A stretch of 53,359 bases of DNA, from NCBI RefSeq assembly GCF_024171885.1, contig NZ_JAMTCP010000045.1, positions 1,649 through 55,007 of the forward strand, in the 5' to 3' direction. Source of the DNA: Streptoalloteichus tenebrarius (GTDB lineage: Bacteria; Actinomycetota; Actinomycetes; Mycobacteriales; Pseudonocardiaceae). The number at the start of each line of letters is the position of its first letter. The first letter of the stretch is position 1. A program made the position numbers and the translations under genes. The notes below the pieces were generated by a model. It made no database searches, was not told where the DNA came from, and saw only the letters and a list, made by a program, of their open reading frames with translations. Shown here in pieces: positions 1 through 6,979 of the stretch.

Positions 1-102
1 TGACCCGCCGGTTCACCTGACCCGCCGGTTCACCTGACCCGCCGGTTCACCTGACCCGCCGGTTCACCTGACCCGCCGGTTCACCTGACCCGCCGACTCA
101 CC
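1..102. repeat. 17-bp tandem repeat, six copies
   Basis: The unit TGACCCGCCGGTTCACC repeats head to tail five times without change from base 1; a sixth copy (86-102) differs at two bases. The array probably continues left of the window. The period is not a multiple of three and every unit carries TGA, so it is not coding. It lies beyond the 3' end of the XRE gene and is followed at once by one copy of the iterated palindrome (109-121). Confidence 0.9.
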
Positions 103-108
103 TGAGGC

Positions 109-121
109 GTCCACAGTGGAC
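109..121. repeat. iterated palindrome GTCCACAGTGGAC
   Basis: This is one copy of a palindrome family (core TCCACAGTGGA or its complement) scattered through the window. Other exact 11-bp cores lie at 2550-2560, 3969-3979, 4003-4013, 7942-7952, 8195-8205, 17988-17998, 33691-33701 and 39465-39475, both inside and between genes. Near copies occur around 11769, 13426, 14832, 17418, 25851, 41450 and 44321. Function unknown. Confidence 0.75.
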
Positions 122-150
122 TGACAGGTTCTGGCGCCAGCGCCGGGCGG

Positions 151-696
151 TCACGCCCGTGGGCGCAGCACGAGGAGCAGGAACACCGCCTCGGTGTCGC
201 CGGGGTTGCTCAGCCGGTGGACGCGGTCGCCGGGCAGCACGGCGGCGTCGCCCGCGTGGAGTTCCACCGTCGTCTCGCCGGCGGTGACCCGGAGCGTCCC
301 GGTCAGCACCACGAAGGACTCGCGCGTGCCCGGTGGGTGGGGGCGGAACGCGGCGGGCGCGCTGCGCGGCGGCAGCGTGTACCGGATGATCTCGCTGCCC
401 GGCACCGGCTCCAGCAGCGCCTCGCGGACCGCGCCGGTGCTCTCGTCGACCATGCGGGAGACCTCGTCGCCCCGCACCACCGTCGGGGTCGCCGCGGTGT
501 AGCCGACCAGCTCGGACAGGGGGCGGCCGAGCGCCTCGGCGATCTGGAGCGCGGAGTGCAGGCTCGGGTTCCGCTCACCCCGTTCGATCTTGGACAGCGC
601 GGCGCGGGACACCCCGCTGCGCTCGGCGAGTTCGTCCAGCGTGAGCTGGCGCTCCTGGCGGAGTCGACGGACCTCGGCGCCAAAGTCTTTCTCCAA
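151..696 (-). CDS. XRE-family regulator with cupin domain
   Basis: The 181-residue protein has an N-terminal helix-turn-helix (about residues 5-60, with the pattern LAERSGVSRAALSKIERG) and a C-terminal small-molecule-binding cupin (about 100-178, with GTRESFVVLTG and HAGDAAVLPGD). This is the usual layout of one-component regulators that bind DNA as dimers and sense a ligand through the cupin. It is divergent from the lactate-permease-family gene, and the 100-bp gap holds paired half-sites (709-770), so it probably controls that transporter and itself. The inducer cannot be read from sequence. Confidence 0.9.
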   Translation of the reverse strand: MEKDFGAEVRRLRQERQLTLDELAERSGVSRAALSKIERGERNPSLHSALQIAEALGRPLSELVGYTAATPTVVRGDEVSRMVDESTGAVREALLEPVPGSEIIRYTLPPRSAPAAFRPHPPGTRESFVVLTGTLRVTAGETTVELHAGDAAVLPGDRVHRLSNPGDTEAVFLLLVLRPRA

Positions 697-708
697 AGGT
701 AGAACTCC

Positions 709-770
709 TCTCCTATAGTCCGCTAGCGTGGTTCTCCCGAAGGAGAACAGTAGTGCCCGATAGGAGAAGT
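709..770. promoter_or_regulatory. putative XRE operator cluster
   Basis: A perfect inverted repeat GTTCTCC-cgaa-GGAGAAC (731-748) is flanked by related half-sites TCTCCTATAG (709-718) and GATAGGAGAAG (760-770), which face each other. All lie in the divergent gap between the XRE-cupin gene and the permease gene. The repeated arm (TA)GGAGAA is the likely recognition element; binding is inferred. Confidence 0.65.
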
Positions 771-796
771 GTCGTGTCGCTCATCCGGAGGTCCCG

Positions 797-2254
797 GTGA
801 CGGCGGCCCTGGCCGCCGTGCCCCCCGTGTTCGCCCTCGTGCTCCTGCTGCTGCGCCGCACCGCGCTCACCGCCGCCCTGGGCGCGGTGGCCGTCGCCGT
901 CGTGCTCGCCCTCCTGGCCTTCCCCACCTCGCCCGATGCCCTCGCGGCGGCCGGCCTGCGGCTCGCGCCGACCGCGGTGGAGGTCGCGCTGATCCTGCTC
1001 GGCGGCGTCGTGCTCAACGAGCTGCTGGCCGCCAGCGGAACGCAGCGCCGGCTCGCTGACGCGATCGCCGAGGCGTGTGGCGGGCGGGGCCGCGCCGTCG
1101 TGGTCGTCGTCCTCGGCGTCACGCCGTTCGCCGAGTCCGTCACCGGCTTCGGCATCGGCGTCGTGGTCGCGATCCCGTTGTTGCGCCGGCTGGGGCTGTC
1201 CGCCCGGCAGGCCGCGATCACGGGCCTGCTCGGCCTGGTCACGGTCCCGTGGGGCTCCATGGCACCGGGGACGCTGGTCGGGGCGCAGCTCGGGGGAGTG
1301 GCCTTCCAGGAGTTGGGCGTGCGCAGCGCGGTGCTGTCGCTGCCCGTGTTCCTGTTGGCCGGCGCGGGCGCCCTGGTGGTGGCGACCGGCTGGCGCGGCC
1401 TGATCTCCACCCTGCCTGACCTCCTGGTCACGACCGGCGTGCTGTGGGGCGTGATCTGGGCGACCAACACGTGGATCGGTGTCCCGCTGGCCGGGGTGCT
1501 CGGCGGCCTGGCCGTCATCACCGGCGTGCTGGTGCTGGGCCGGCGCACGGGAGAGGGCGTCGCACGCACGCTGCGGCCCTACCTCGTGCTGTTGGCCGGG
1601 CTGATGGGCAGCCGACTCCTGGTCGCGCTGGTCGGGACCGAGGCGTGGTGGACCGAGGTGCTCGTCAGCCCAGCGCTCTGGCTCCTCGTCACCGTCGCCG
1701 TCACGCCCCGGCTGGAGGACGTGCCCGCCGGCGCGGCGCGGGCCTGCGTGACGGCCGGCGCGCGGCGCGCGTGGCCGGTCGCCGCGTCCGCCGTCGCCTT
1801 CCTCGCCCTCGGCGCGCTGCTCACCGTGACCGGGATGAGCGCCGCGCTGGCCACGGCGGCCGCGAGCCTCGGCCCGGTGTACCTGGCGATCGCGCCGTTC
1901 GTCGCCGCGCTCGGCGGGTTCCTCGCCGGTTCGAACACCGGGGCCAACGCGATGTTCGCGGCCAGTCAGGCCGCGGCGGCGCACTCCCTCGGCGTTCCCG
2001 CGCTCACCCTGGTCGGCGCGCAGAACGTCTCCGCGGCGCTGTCGATCATGGTCTCGCTGCCGAGGGTGACGCTCGCCGCCCAGCTCGCCTCCAGTCAGGA
2101 CGACGTCCAGAACAGTGCCCGCAACACGGTTTCGGACGGCGGCGCGGGCGCGCCACCCGACACCACGTCCCCGGGCCAGGTGCTTCCGGTGGTCGCGCTC
2201 GTCGACGTCGTCGTGCTGGTCGCGATCGCCGCGATCACGGTCCTCTCCGCCTGA
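797..2254 (+). CDS. L-lactate permease family (LctP/LldP) transporter
   Basis: A 485-residue polytopic membrane protein with 12 or more hydrophobic segments. It carries the LctP-family signature FAESVTGFGIG (about residues 112-122) and a C-terminal GSNTGANAMF segment. Family members carry L-lactate or related 2-hydroxy acids into the cell by proton symport. It is shorter than the usual 530-560 residues, and residues about 430-460 form a hydrophilic stretch before a last membrane helix. The GTG at 797 has a purine-rich ribosome site (CCGGAGG) just upstream. The divergent XRE-cupin gene is its probable regulator. The true substrate is uncertain. Confidence 0.85.
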   Translation: MTAALAAVPPVFALVLLLLRRTALTAALGAVAVAVVLALLAFPTSPDALAAAGLRLAPTAVEVALILLGGVVLNELLAASGTQRRLADAIAEACGGRGRAVVVVVLGVTPFAESVTGFGIGVVVAIPLLRRLGLSARQAAITGLLGLVTVPWGSMAPGTLVGAQLGGVAFQELGVRSAVLSLPVFLLAGAGALVVATGWRGLISTLPDLLVTTGVLWGVIWATNTWIGVPLAGVLGGLAVITGVLVLGRRTGEGVARTLRPYLVLLAGLMGSRLLVALVGTEAWWTEVLVSPALWLLVTVAVTPRLEDVPAGAARACVTAGARRAWPVAASAVAFLALGALLTVTGMSAALATAAASLGPVYLAIAPFVAALGGFLAGSNTGANAMFAASQAAAAHSLGVPALTLVGAQNVSAALSIMVSLPRVTLAAQLASSQDDVQNSARNTVSDGGAGAPPDTTSPGQVLPVVALVDVVVLVAIAAITVLSA

Positions 2255-2300
2255 GGCGAGGGCCGCGCCCGACCTCCCGGACAACGGGGTCCGGGCCATG

Positions 2301-2339
2301 GTCCGGTCCGCCACGCGCTCCCGCCGTGGCGGACCGGAC
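2301..2339. terminator. hairpin downstream of permease gene
   Basis: A perfect 15-bp stem (2301-2315 with 2325-2339) encloses a 9-base loop, 46 bases after the permease stop. It has no clear T-tract, as is common for actinobacterial terminators. Confidence 0.6.
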
Positions 2340-2515
2340 TCCCTGTCCCGCCTGCCGAACCGGTTCACCGTGTGGTCCTGACGCACGAGCGGTCCGAGGT
2401 CCCGGGGTGCGACTCCCGCTCGGCCCGTGACCACTCGCGACACGTCTCTCGGTGGTGCCGGAACGCGAGTGCGCACGTCCACCCGCTCGGGCCGCGTTCA
2501 CGGACCATGTCGACA

Positions 2516-2561
2516 TCCACTGTCCACAGCGTCCACAGCGTCCACAGTGTCCACTGTGGAC
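2516..2561. repeat. run of 9-bp GTCCACAGC units ending in a palindrome
   Basis: GTCCACAGC occurs twice (2522-2539), then GTCCACAGT (2540-2548), then the full palindrome GTCCACTGTGGAC (2549-2561). Apart from this run and the terminator at 2301-2339, the gap 2255-2658 shows no gene. Confidence 0.75.
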
Positions 2562-2658
2562 GCTTGATGTGCCTGTGAGCCGCTCGTGGGGACGGTGACG
2601 CCTGATCGTTCTCTGGCACGATGGCGTTGGCTGCCCCAGTGCGAGAAAGGAAGCCCGG

Positions 2659-3921
2659 ATGCGGAGACTTCGTTGGTCCCGACGGCTCGCCCTGACGGCG
2701 TTACCCGCGGTGGTGGTGACCGCGCTCGCCGCCCCGGTCGCCGTCGCGGACGCGGGCGCGGGCGCGTCCCCGGCCACCGCCCCGGTCCGGTCCGCCCCGG
2801 CGACACCCCTGTCCCTGGCCCTGCCGGCGCCCACCGGGCCGCACCAGGTGGGCAAGGTGGACCTGCACCTGGTGGACCGGTCGCGCCCCGACCCGTGGGT
2901 CGAGGGCCGTCCCTACCGCGAGCTGATGATCAGCGTCTGGTACCCCGCCCGGCACGCCGACCACCACCCGGTTGCCCCGCACCTGTCCCCGGGCGCCGCG
3001 GCCGACCTCGACCGCAACGACGTGGAGCGGTACTTCGGCGTGCCCAGCGGCTCCGTCGACTGGGCGGGCACGAGGACCCACGCCCATGTGGGAGCGCCGG
3101 TCGACCGGCGGGGCGGGCCAAGGCCGGTCGTCCTGTTCTCCTCGGGCTTCCAGTCGCCCCGGACGTTCAACACCGTGCTGGTGGAGGACCTCGCCAGTCG
3201 GGGGTACGTGGTGGTCACCGTGGATCACACGTACGACGCGATGCAGGTGGAGTTCCCCGGCGGCCGGATCGAACGCGGCAGGGCGTCCGGCGAGAACCCG
3301 GCCGACGTCGAGACGGCGTTCACGACCAGGGTCGCGGACACCCGGTTCGTCCTCGACCAGGTCGCGGCGCTGGACCAGGGGCGCAACCCCGACGTGGACG
3401 GCGCCCGGCTGCCGGTGGGGCTGCGGGGCGCGCTCGACCTCTCCCGGGTGGCCTCGGCCGGCTTCTCCCTCGGTGGCGCCGCCGCCGCGCAGGTGACGCA
3501 CGACGACCGCCGGGTCGTGGCGGGCGTCAACATCGACGGCCGGATGTACGGGTCGGTCGTGGAGGCCGGCCTCGACCGCCCGTTCCTCCTCCTGGCCAAC
3601 GAGCAGCACACGCGCGAGCGGGACACGTCGTGGGCCTCCTTCCGGAAGGCGCAGCGGGGATGGGTGCGCGAGCTGAACTTCGCCGGTGCGGCCCACATCT
3701 CGTTCTCGGACGTCCAAGCCCTGCTTCCCCAGTTCGCGACCAGGCTCGGGGTGCCGGCGGACCGGGTGGCCACGTTGATTGGCACGATCGACCCCGGCCG
3801 GTCGTTGGCGGCGCAGCGGGCCTACCTCACGGCGTTCCTCGACCTGCACCTGCGCCAGCGCCCGACGTCGTTGTTCGACGGTCCCTCGCCCGCTCACCCG
3901 GATGTGCGGCTGGTGCCATGA
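2659..3921 (+). CDS. secreted PAF-acetylhydrolase-like lipase/esterase
   Basis: A 420-residue alpha/beta hydrolase with an N-terminal signal peptide (RRLRWSRR then a hydrophobic stretch ending near AVADA, about residue 33). The nucleophile elbow is GFSLGG (about 273-278) and the catalytic His is probably in AAHISFSD. The fold and the VSVWYPAR-like N-terminal strand fit the platelet-activating-factor acetylhydrolase/dienelactone-hydrolase group, which cleave short acyl esters. Start ATG 2659 follows AGAAAGGA. It converges on the cyclase gene across a large palindromic terminator. The natural substrate is unknown. Confidence 0.85.
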   Translation: MRRLRWSRRLALTALPAVVVTALAAPVAVADAGAGASPATAPVRSAPATPLSLALPAPTGPHQVGKVDLHLVDRSRPDPWVEGRPYRELMISVWYPARHADHHPVAPHLSPGAAADLDRNDVERYFGVPSGSVDWAGTRTHAHVGAPVDRRGGPRPVVLFSSGFQSPRTFNTVLVEDLASRGYVVVTVDHTYDAMQVEFPGGRIERGRASGENPADVETAFTTRVADTRFVLDQVAALDQGRNPDVDGARLPVGLRGALDLSRVASAGFSLGGAAAAQVTHDDRRVVAGVNIDGRMYGSVVEAGLDRPFLLLANEQHTRERDTSWASFRKAQRGWVRELNFAGAAHISFSDVQALLPQFATRLGVPADRVATLIGTIDPGRSLAAQRAYLTAFLDLHLRQRPTSLFDGPSPAHPDVRLVP

Positions 3922-3968
3922 GAGAGCCGGGGCGCTCCCCGACGGAGGTCCCCACAAGTCCCAATAAG

Positions 3969-4013
3969 TCCACTGTGGACCCTCCAGTCGCCGACTGGAG
4001 GGTCCACAGTGGA
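3969..4013. terminator. 45-bp perfect palindrome, bidirectional terminator
   Basis: A 22-bp arm (3969-3990) and its exact reverse complement (3992-4013) flank a single central base. The outer 11 bases of each arm are the iterated TCCACTGTGGA element. It sits between two convergent genes, 48 bases after the lipase stop and 6 bases from the cyclase stop, so it can end transcription from both sides. Confidence 0.8.
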
Positions 4014-4018
4014 TTGTC

Positions 4019-5161
4019 CTACTGGGTCGGCGGGACCACGTCCTCGTCGAGCTGCCCGGACAGGCCCCGGCGGTTGGAGGTGACGACGAAGGCGACGGGG
4101 TCGCCCACCCGGTACCGGCTCGCCGCGTCACCGAGGTGCACGAACAGTTGCTGCGTGTTGTCCCGCTGGTCCCGCACGTCCACGAAACCGAAACCCCGGT
4201 CGGCGAACACCCTGCGCAACACGCCCTTCATCCGCCACCCCTCCTGGACCAGCGCGCCGGCCAACGGCCGGTCGCCGGCGCGCAGCGGCTCGGTCGGCAG
4301 GAACCGGACGTTGGCGCCCCTGACCAGGTCCCGCTGTCCCTCGGCGAGGAACCTCCGGTCGACGTAGAACTCCCCGCGCTCGGACCGGACGAAGCCCCGC
4401 CCGTTCTCGGTGCTCCAGTTGTCCACCGTGCCGTGCGTGAACCGGTCCTGGTCCTGACCCTGCCGGCTCGCCGGGGCCGGCCGGGGTCCCGCGGAGACCT
4501 GGATGCTCTCCCGCACGGTCTCGTTCCTGGCCCCGAACTGGCTCTGCGCCCAGATGATCTCGTAGTAGCTGACCCGCTGCCCGAACCCCTTCAGCCCGAC
4601 CTCGCCGGCGAGGTGGTACTCGTTGGTCGGCCGGTCCAGCGCCCTGCCGATCTCCGAGCCGATCTTGGTCATGTCGGCGGCGTGGAAGGTGTTGACGTCG
4701 ATCCACACGGCGTTGGGCGCGGCCGAGGTCGACAGCCGCGCGGCCAGGTCCACCGTGCTGCCGATGACGTCGATCGCGCCGGAGGGGGTGTTGTACTCGA
4801 CGACCTTGCCGGTGGCGATGCCGACCGTGCACTGGCAGTTCTGGATCAACGTGGTCTCCTGCTGGAGCCGGCGCAGCTCCTCCTGGAGGGCGATCCCCGA
4901 CCGGATCGCGTTGGCGCTGCCCGAGTCGTCGAAGACGGCGAGGACGCCGTCGCCGAGGTACTTCACCACCTGCCCGCCCTCGCGCTGCACCGCCCCGGTG
5001 GCGATGTCGAGGAACTTCCCGATCGTCGGCAGCCAGTTCACCTCGGCGGTGCGCTCCTTGAGCTTCGCGGAGTCGACGATGTCGGCGAACAGGATGGTCT
5101 TGCGGGGCCGGTCCTCGGTGCGGAGCGCGTCGCTGAACGCCTCGAAGTACTTCATGGCCAA
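4019..5161 (-). CDS. class III nucleotide cyclase fused to two cold-shock-like domains
   Basis: A 380-residue protein. Residues about 20-205 form a class III adenylate/guanylate cyclase domain with both metal-binding Asp residues (D27 in LFADIVDS, D71 in YLGDGVLAVF). The usual transition-state Asn of V-N-x-AARL is Asp here (D138 in STVDLAARL), so activity or specificity may be altered. Residues about 243-305 and 311-376 are OB-fold, cold-shock-like modules. The second has RNP1-like RGFGFVDV and RNP2-like QLFVHLGD; the first has weaker GRGFVRS and EFYVDRR. There is no membrane segment, so it is cytosolic. It lies 128 bp downstream of a Crp-family gene on the same strand, suggesting a cNMP synthesis and sensing pair. 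Nucleic-acid control of the cyclase is inference. Confidence 0.85.
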   Translation of the reverse strand: MAMKYFEAFSDALRTEDRPRKTILFADIVDSAKLKERTAEVNWLPTIGKFLDIATGAVQREGGQVVKYLGDGVLAVFDDSGSANAIRSGIALQEELRRLQQETTLIQNCQCTVGIATGKVVEYNTPSGAIDVIGSTVDLAARLSTSAAPNAVWIDVNTFHAADMTKIGSEIGRALDRPTNEYHLAGEVGLKGFGQRVSYYEIIWAQSQFGARNETVRESIQVSAGPRPAPASRQGQDQDRFTHGTVDNWSTENGRGFVRSERGEFYVDRRFLAEGQRDLVRGANVRFLPTEPLRAGDRPLAGALVQEGWRMKGVLRRVFADRGFGFVDVRDQRDNTQQLFVHLGDAASRYRVGDPVAFVVTSNRRGLSGQLDEDVVPPTQ

Positions 5162-5289
5162 CCTCCACAGGGGTCACGGGGAGAGAGGGGATTGGGCCCT
5201 GGTTACGCCGAAGAGTGGTCGAGAACGCCCGGTCCGACCGCGTCATGTGACGCACTGCCGCGAAACCGCGCTCCGACCGAGATCCTGTG

Positions 5290-6009
5290 TCACCCGGTTG
5301 CCGGGTTGCCCGGGGCGAGCCGCCGGAGGAGCGGCTCCTGTCGGACGAGGGTGACCTCGCGCCGCCGGACGGTCACCGCGCCCTCGCTGCGCAACGCCCG
5401 CAGCGCGCGGACCACCTGTTCCCGCGACGCGGCGACGCAGCTCGCCATGTCCTCCTGCGACAACGGCACCTCGATCACGACGCCGTGCCGCTCGCGCCGC
5501 CCGAACCGGTGGGCCAGGTCGAGCAGGAGCCGGGCGAGCCGCTGGTCCACCCTGGCGGCTCCCGTGTGCTCCACCCGGTCGTGGTTGGCCTGCCGCATCC
5601 GGGCCAGGACCGTCCGGTGGAGCAGGGCGGCGGTGCGGGGTCGGCGGTCGAGGTGGGCCCGCAACGCCGGGGCGGGCACGACCAACGCGGTCAGCCGGGT
5701 CAGGGCGACCACCGACGCGGAGCGGGGCCGGCCGTCGAGCACCGCGAACTCGCCCACGATGTCGCACGGGCCCAGGAACCCCAGCACGGCCTCGACGCCC
5801 GCCGCGGAGACCCCGACGATCTTGACGTGCCCGGAGAGCAGGACCGCCGCCGAGGCGCCCGGCTCCCCGACCCGCAGCACCGTGTCCCTGGCCGCGTACT
5901 CGCGGACGTCGCCCAGCGCCCGCAGTTCGGCGCGCTCCGAGGCCGGGATCGTCGAGAAGAAGGGCGCGGTCCCGCCCGTGTCCTCGCCGGAGGCCGGGAA
6001 AGCCGCCAT
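5290..6009 (-). CDS. Crp/Fnr-family transcription regulator
   Basis: A 239-residue protein read from ATG 6009 (MAAFPASGED). Residues about 20-135 form a cyclic-nucleotide-binding domain with a phosphate-binding-cassette-like GEFAVLDGRPRSASV, including the Glu and Arg expected to contact cyclic nucleotide. Residues about 155-232 form a winged helix-turn-helix (SQEDMASCVAASREQVVRAL). The frame is open upstream to 6657, but that extension has no family similarity. A Crp-like palindrome lies 27 bp before the start (6036-6051), suggesting autoregulation. The cyclase gene follows on the same strand, so the pair is probably one cNMP signalling module. Confidence 0.88.
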   Translation of the reverse strand: MAAFPASGEDTGGTAPFFSTIPASERAELRALGDVREYAARDTVLRVGEPGASAAVLLSGHVKIVGVSAAGVEAVLGFLGPCDIVGEFAVLDGRPRSASVVALTRLTALVVPAPALRAHLDRRPRTAALLHRTVLARMRQANHDRVEHTGAARVDQRLARLLLDLAHRFGRRERHGVVIEVPLSQEDMASCVAASREQVVRALRALRSEGAVTVRRREVTLVRQEPLLRRLAPGNPATG

Positions 6010-6035
6010 CGTCGCCTCTCCCCGATCAGCCGCTC

Positions 6036-6051
6036 TGTGATGCCGGTCACG
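6036..6051. promoter_or_regulatory. Crp-like binding site TGTGA-N6-TCACG
   Basis: TGTGATGCCGGTCACG matches the classical TGTGA-N6-TCACA Crp site except for the last base. It lies 27 bp upstream of the Crp gene start, where it could mediate autoregulation. I see no gene in the rest of the gap up to 6373. Confidence 0.65.
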
Positions 6052-6373
6052 GTAGCGGCGGGTGACTCCGTTCGGGGGCGAGTCGAGAGAATGCGTCCGA
6101 AGGCACGCGTGGCGGCCTCCGTGTTCCCGTGTCCGGCGACCGGGAACGTATCCCTGAAAGGGTGAACCGCGGCGCTGCCCCCGCCGTGATCCAGCTCTGT
6201 TCACGCAGGTCAACGCGGGGTGGCGCGTCATCGCCGTCCCGCGTACCCCCGGGCGCTGGCCAGGCTCCCGTCCTTGACTGGTCCTGCCCTCGCCTCGCGC
6301 CGGGCGCGGCTCCGGAAGTCGGGGAGGGACGCACGACGGTCGACTGGCCCGTCCGAACGGAGGTGGCGACCTC

Positions 6374-6925
6374 ATGCCCGCCCCGACATCACCCGCCCGC
6401 GCGCCCGGAGCGAACGCCCCGGAGCGGCAGGACAGCCCGCCCGACGCCCACCGGATCACGATCAGGCACACCTTCGAGACCGCGCACCGGCTGCCCCAGC
6501 TCGGCGGCAGGTGCGCCAGCCTGCACGGCCACTCCTGGCGGGTCGTCGTGCAGGTCCGAGCCCACGCCCTCGACGGCGACCTGACCGTCGTGGAGTTCGG
6601 CGGCCTCAAGGCCGGGGTCCGCGACTGGGTCGACACCCACCTCGACCACGCGACCATGCTCGGGATCGAGGACCCGCTCGTGGAACCCCTGCTGGCGGCC
6701 GGGTGCGAGGTCTTCCGGTTCGGGGCCGGTCACAGCGCGACCGACGCGGAGAGGTCGGCCGGCGACCTGGCGTGGCCGACGACCGAGGCCGTGGCCGTGC
6801 TGTTGTTCCGCGTGGCGCGGGACGTCCTCGCCGGCCTGCCTTCCGCGCCTCGGGCGCGCGTCGGCGGGGTCCTCGTGCGCGAGGCGCCGCTCAACACGGC
6901 CAGCTACCGCCCCGACGACCTCTGA
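6374..6925 (+). CDS. 6-carboxytetrahydropterin synthase (QueD/PTPS) family protein
   Basis: A 183-residue protein, with the family domain from about residue 28. The zinc ligands are the His of FETAHRLP and the two of LHGHSW. The catalytic Cys precedes them in GRCASLHGH. Further family marks are DHATM (Asp/His of the catalytic relay) and a late Glu in VREAPLNTASY. QueD enzymes make 6-carboxytetrahydropterin from dihydroneopterin triphosphate in deazapurine pathways; PTPS relatives serve other pterins. No queC, queE or folE neighbours are present, so the pathway is open. Start ATG 6374 follows a GGAGGTGG site; the first 27 residues are a disordered extension. Confidence 0.82.
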   Translation: MPAPTSPARAPGANAPERQDSPPDAHRITIRHTFETAHRLPQLGGRCASLHGHSWRVVVQVRAHALDGDLTVVEFGGLKAGVRDWVDTHLDHATMLGIEDPLVEPLLAAGCEVFRFGAGHSATDAERSAGDLAWPTTEAVAVLLFRVARDVLAGLPSAPRARVGGVLVREAPLNTASYRPDDL

Positions 6926-6979
6926 GCTGCTATTTCCGCCTTCTCCGCACGCATCGCGGACCGCGCCAAGGAGATCACG

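Noticed and set aside
1-102. CRISPR array
   Set aside because: The 17-bp units are contiguous with no spacers, and no cas genes are present.
713-2482. 589-residue minus-strand open frame opposite the permease gene
   Set aside because: It is an Arg/Gly/Asp-rich shadow frame with no similarity; the plus strand has clear LctP motifs.
2685-3921. Dienelactone hydrolase assignment for the lipase
   Set aside because: The nucleophile is Ser in GFSLGG, not the Cys of true dienelactone hydrolases.
2701-4131. 476-residue minus-strand frame opposite the lipase gene
   Set aside because: Composition is that of a GC-rich antisense frame, and it runs through the palindromic terminator.
5246-5250. Crp site before the cyclase gene
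   Set aside because: Only one TGTGA half-site is present; the second half is missing.
6010-6657. N-terminal extension of the Crp gene
   Set aside because: No family similarity; the Crp-like site and a sensible ATG at 6009 argue for the short form.
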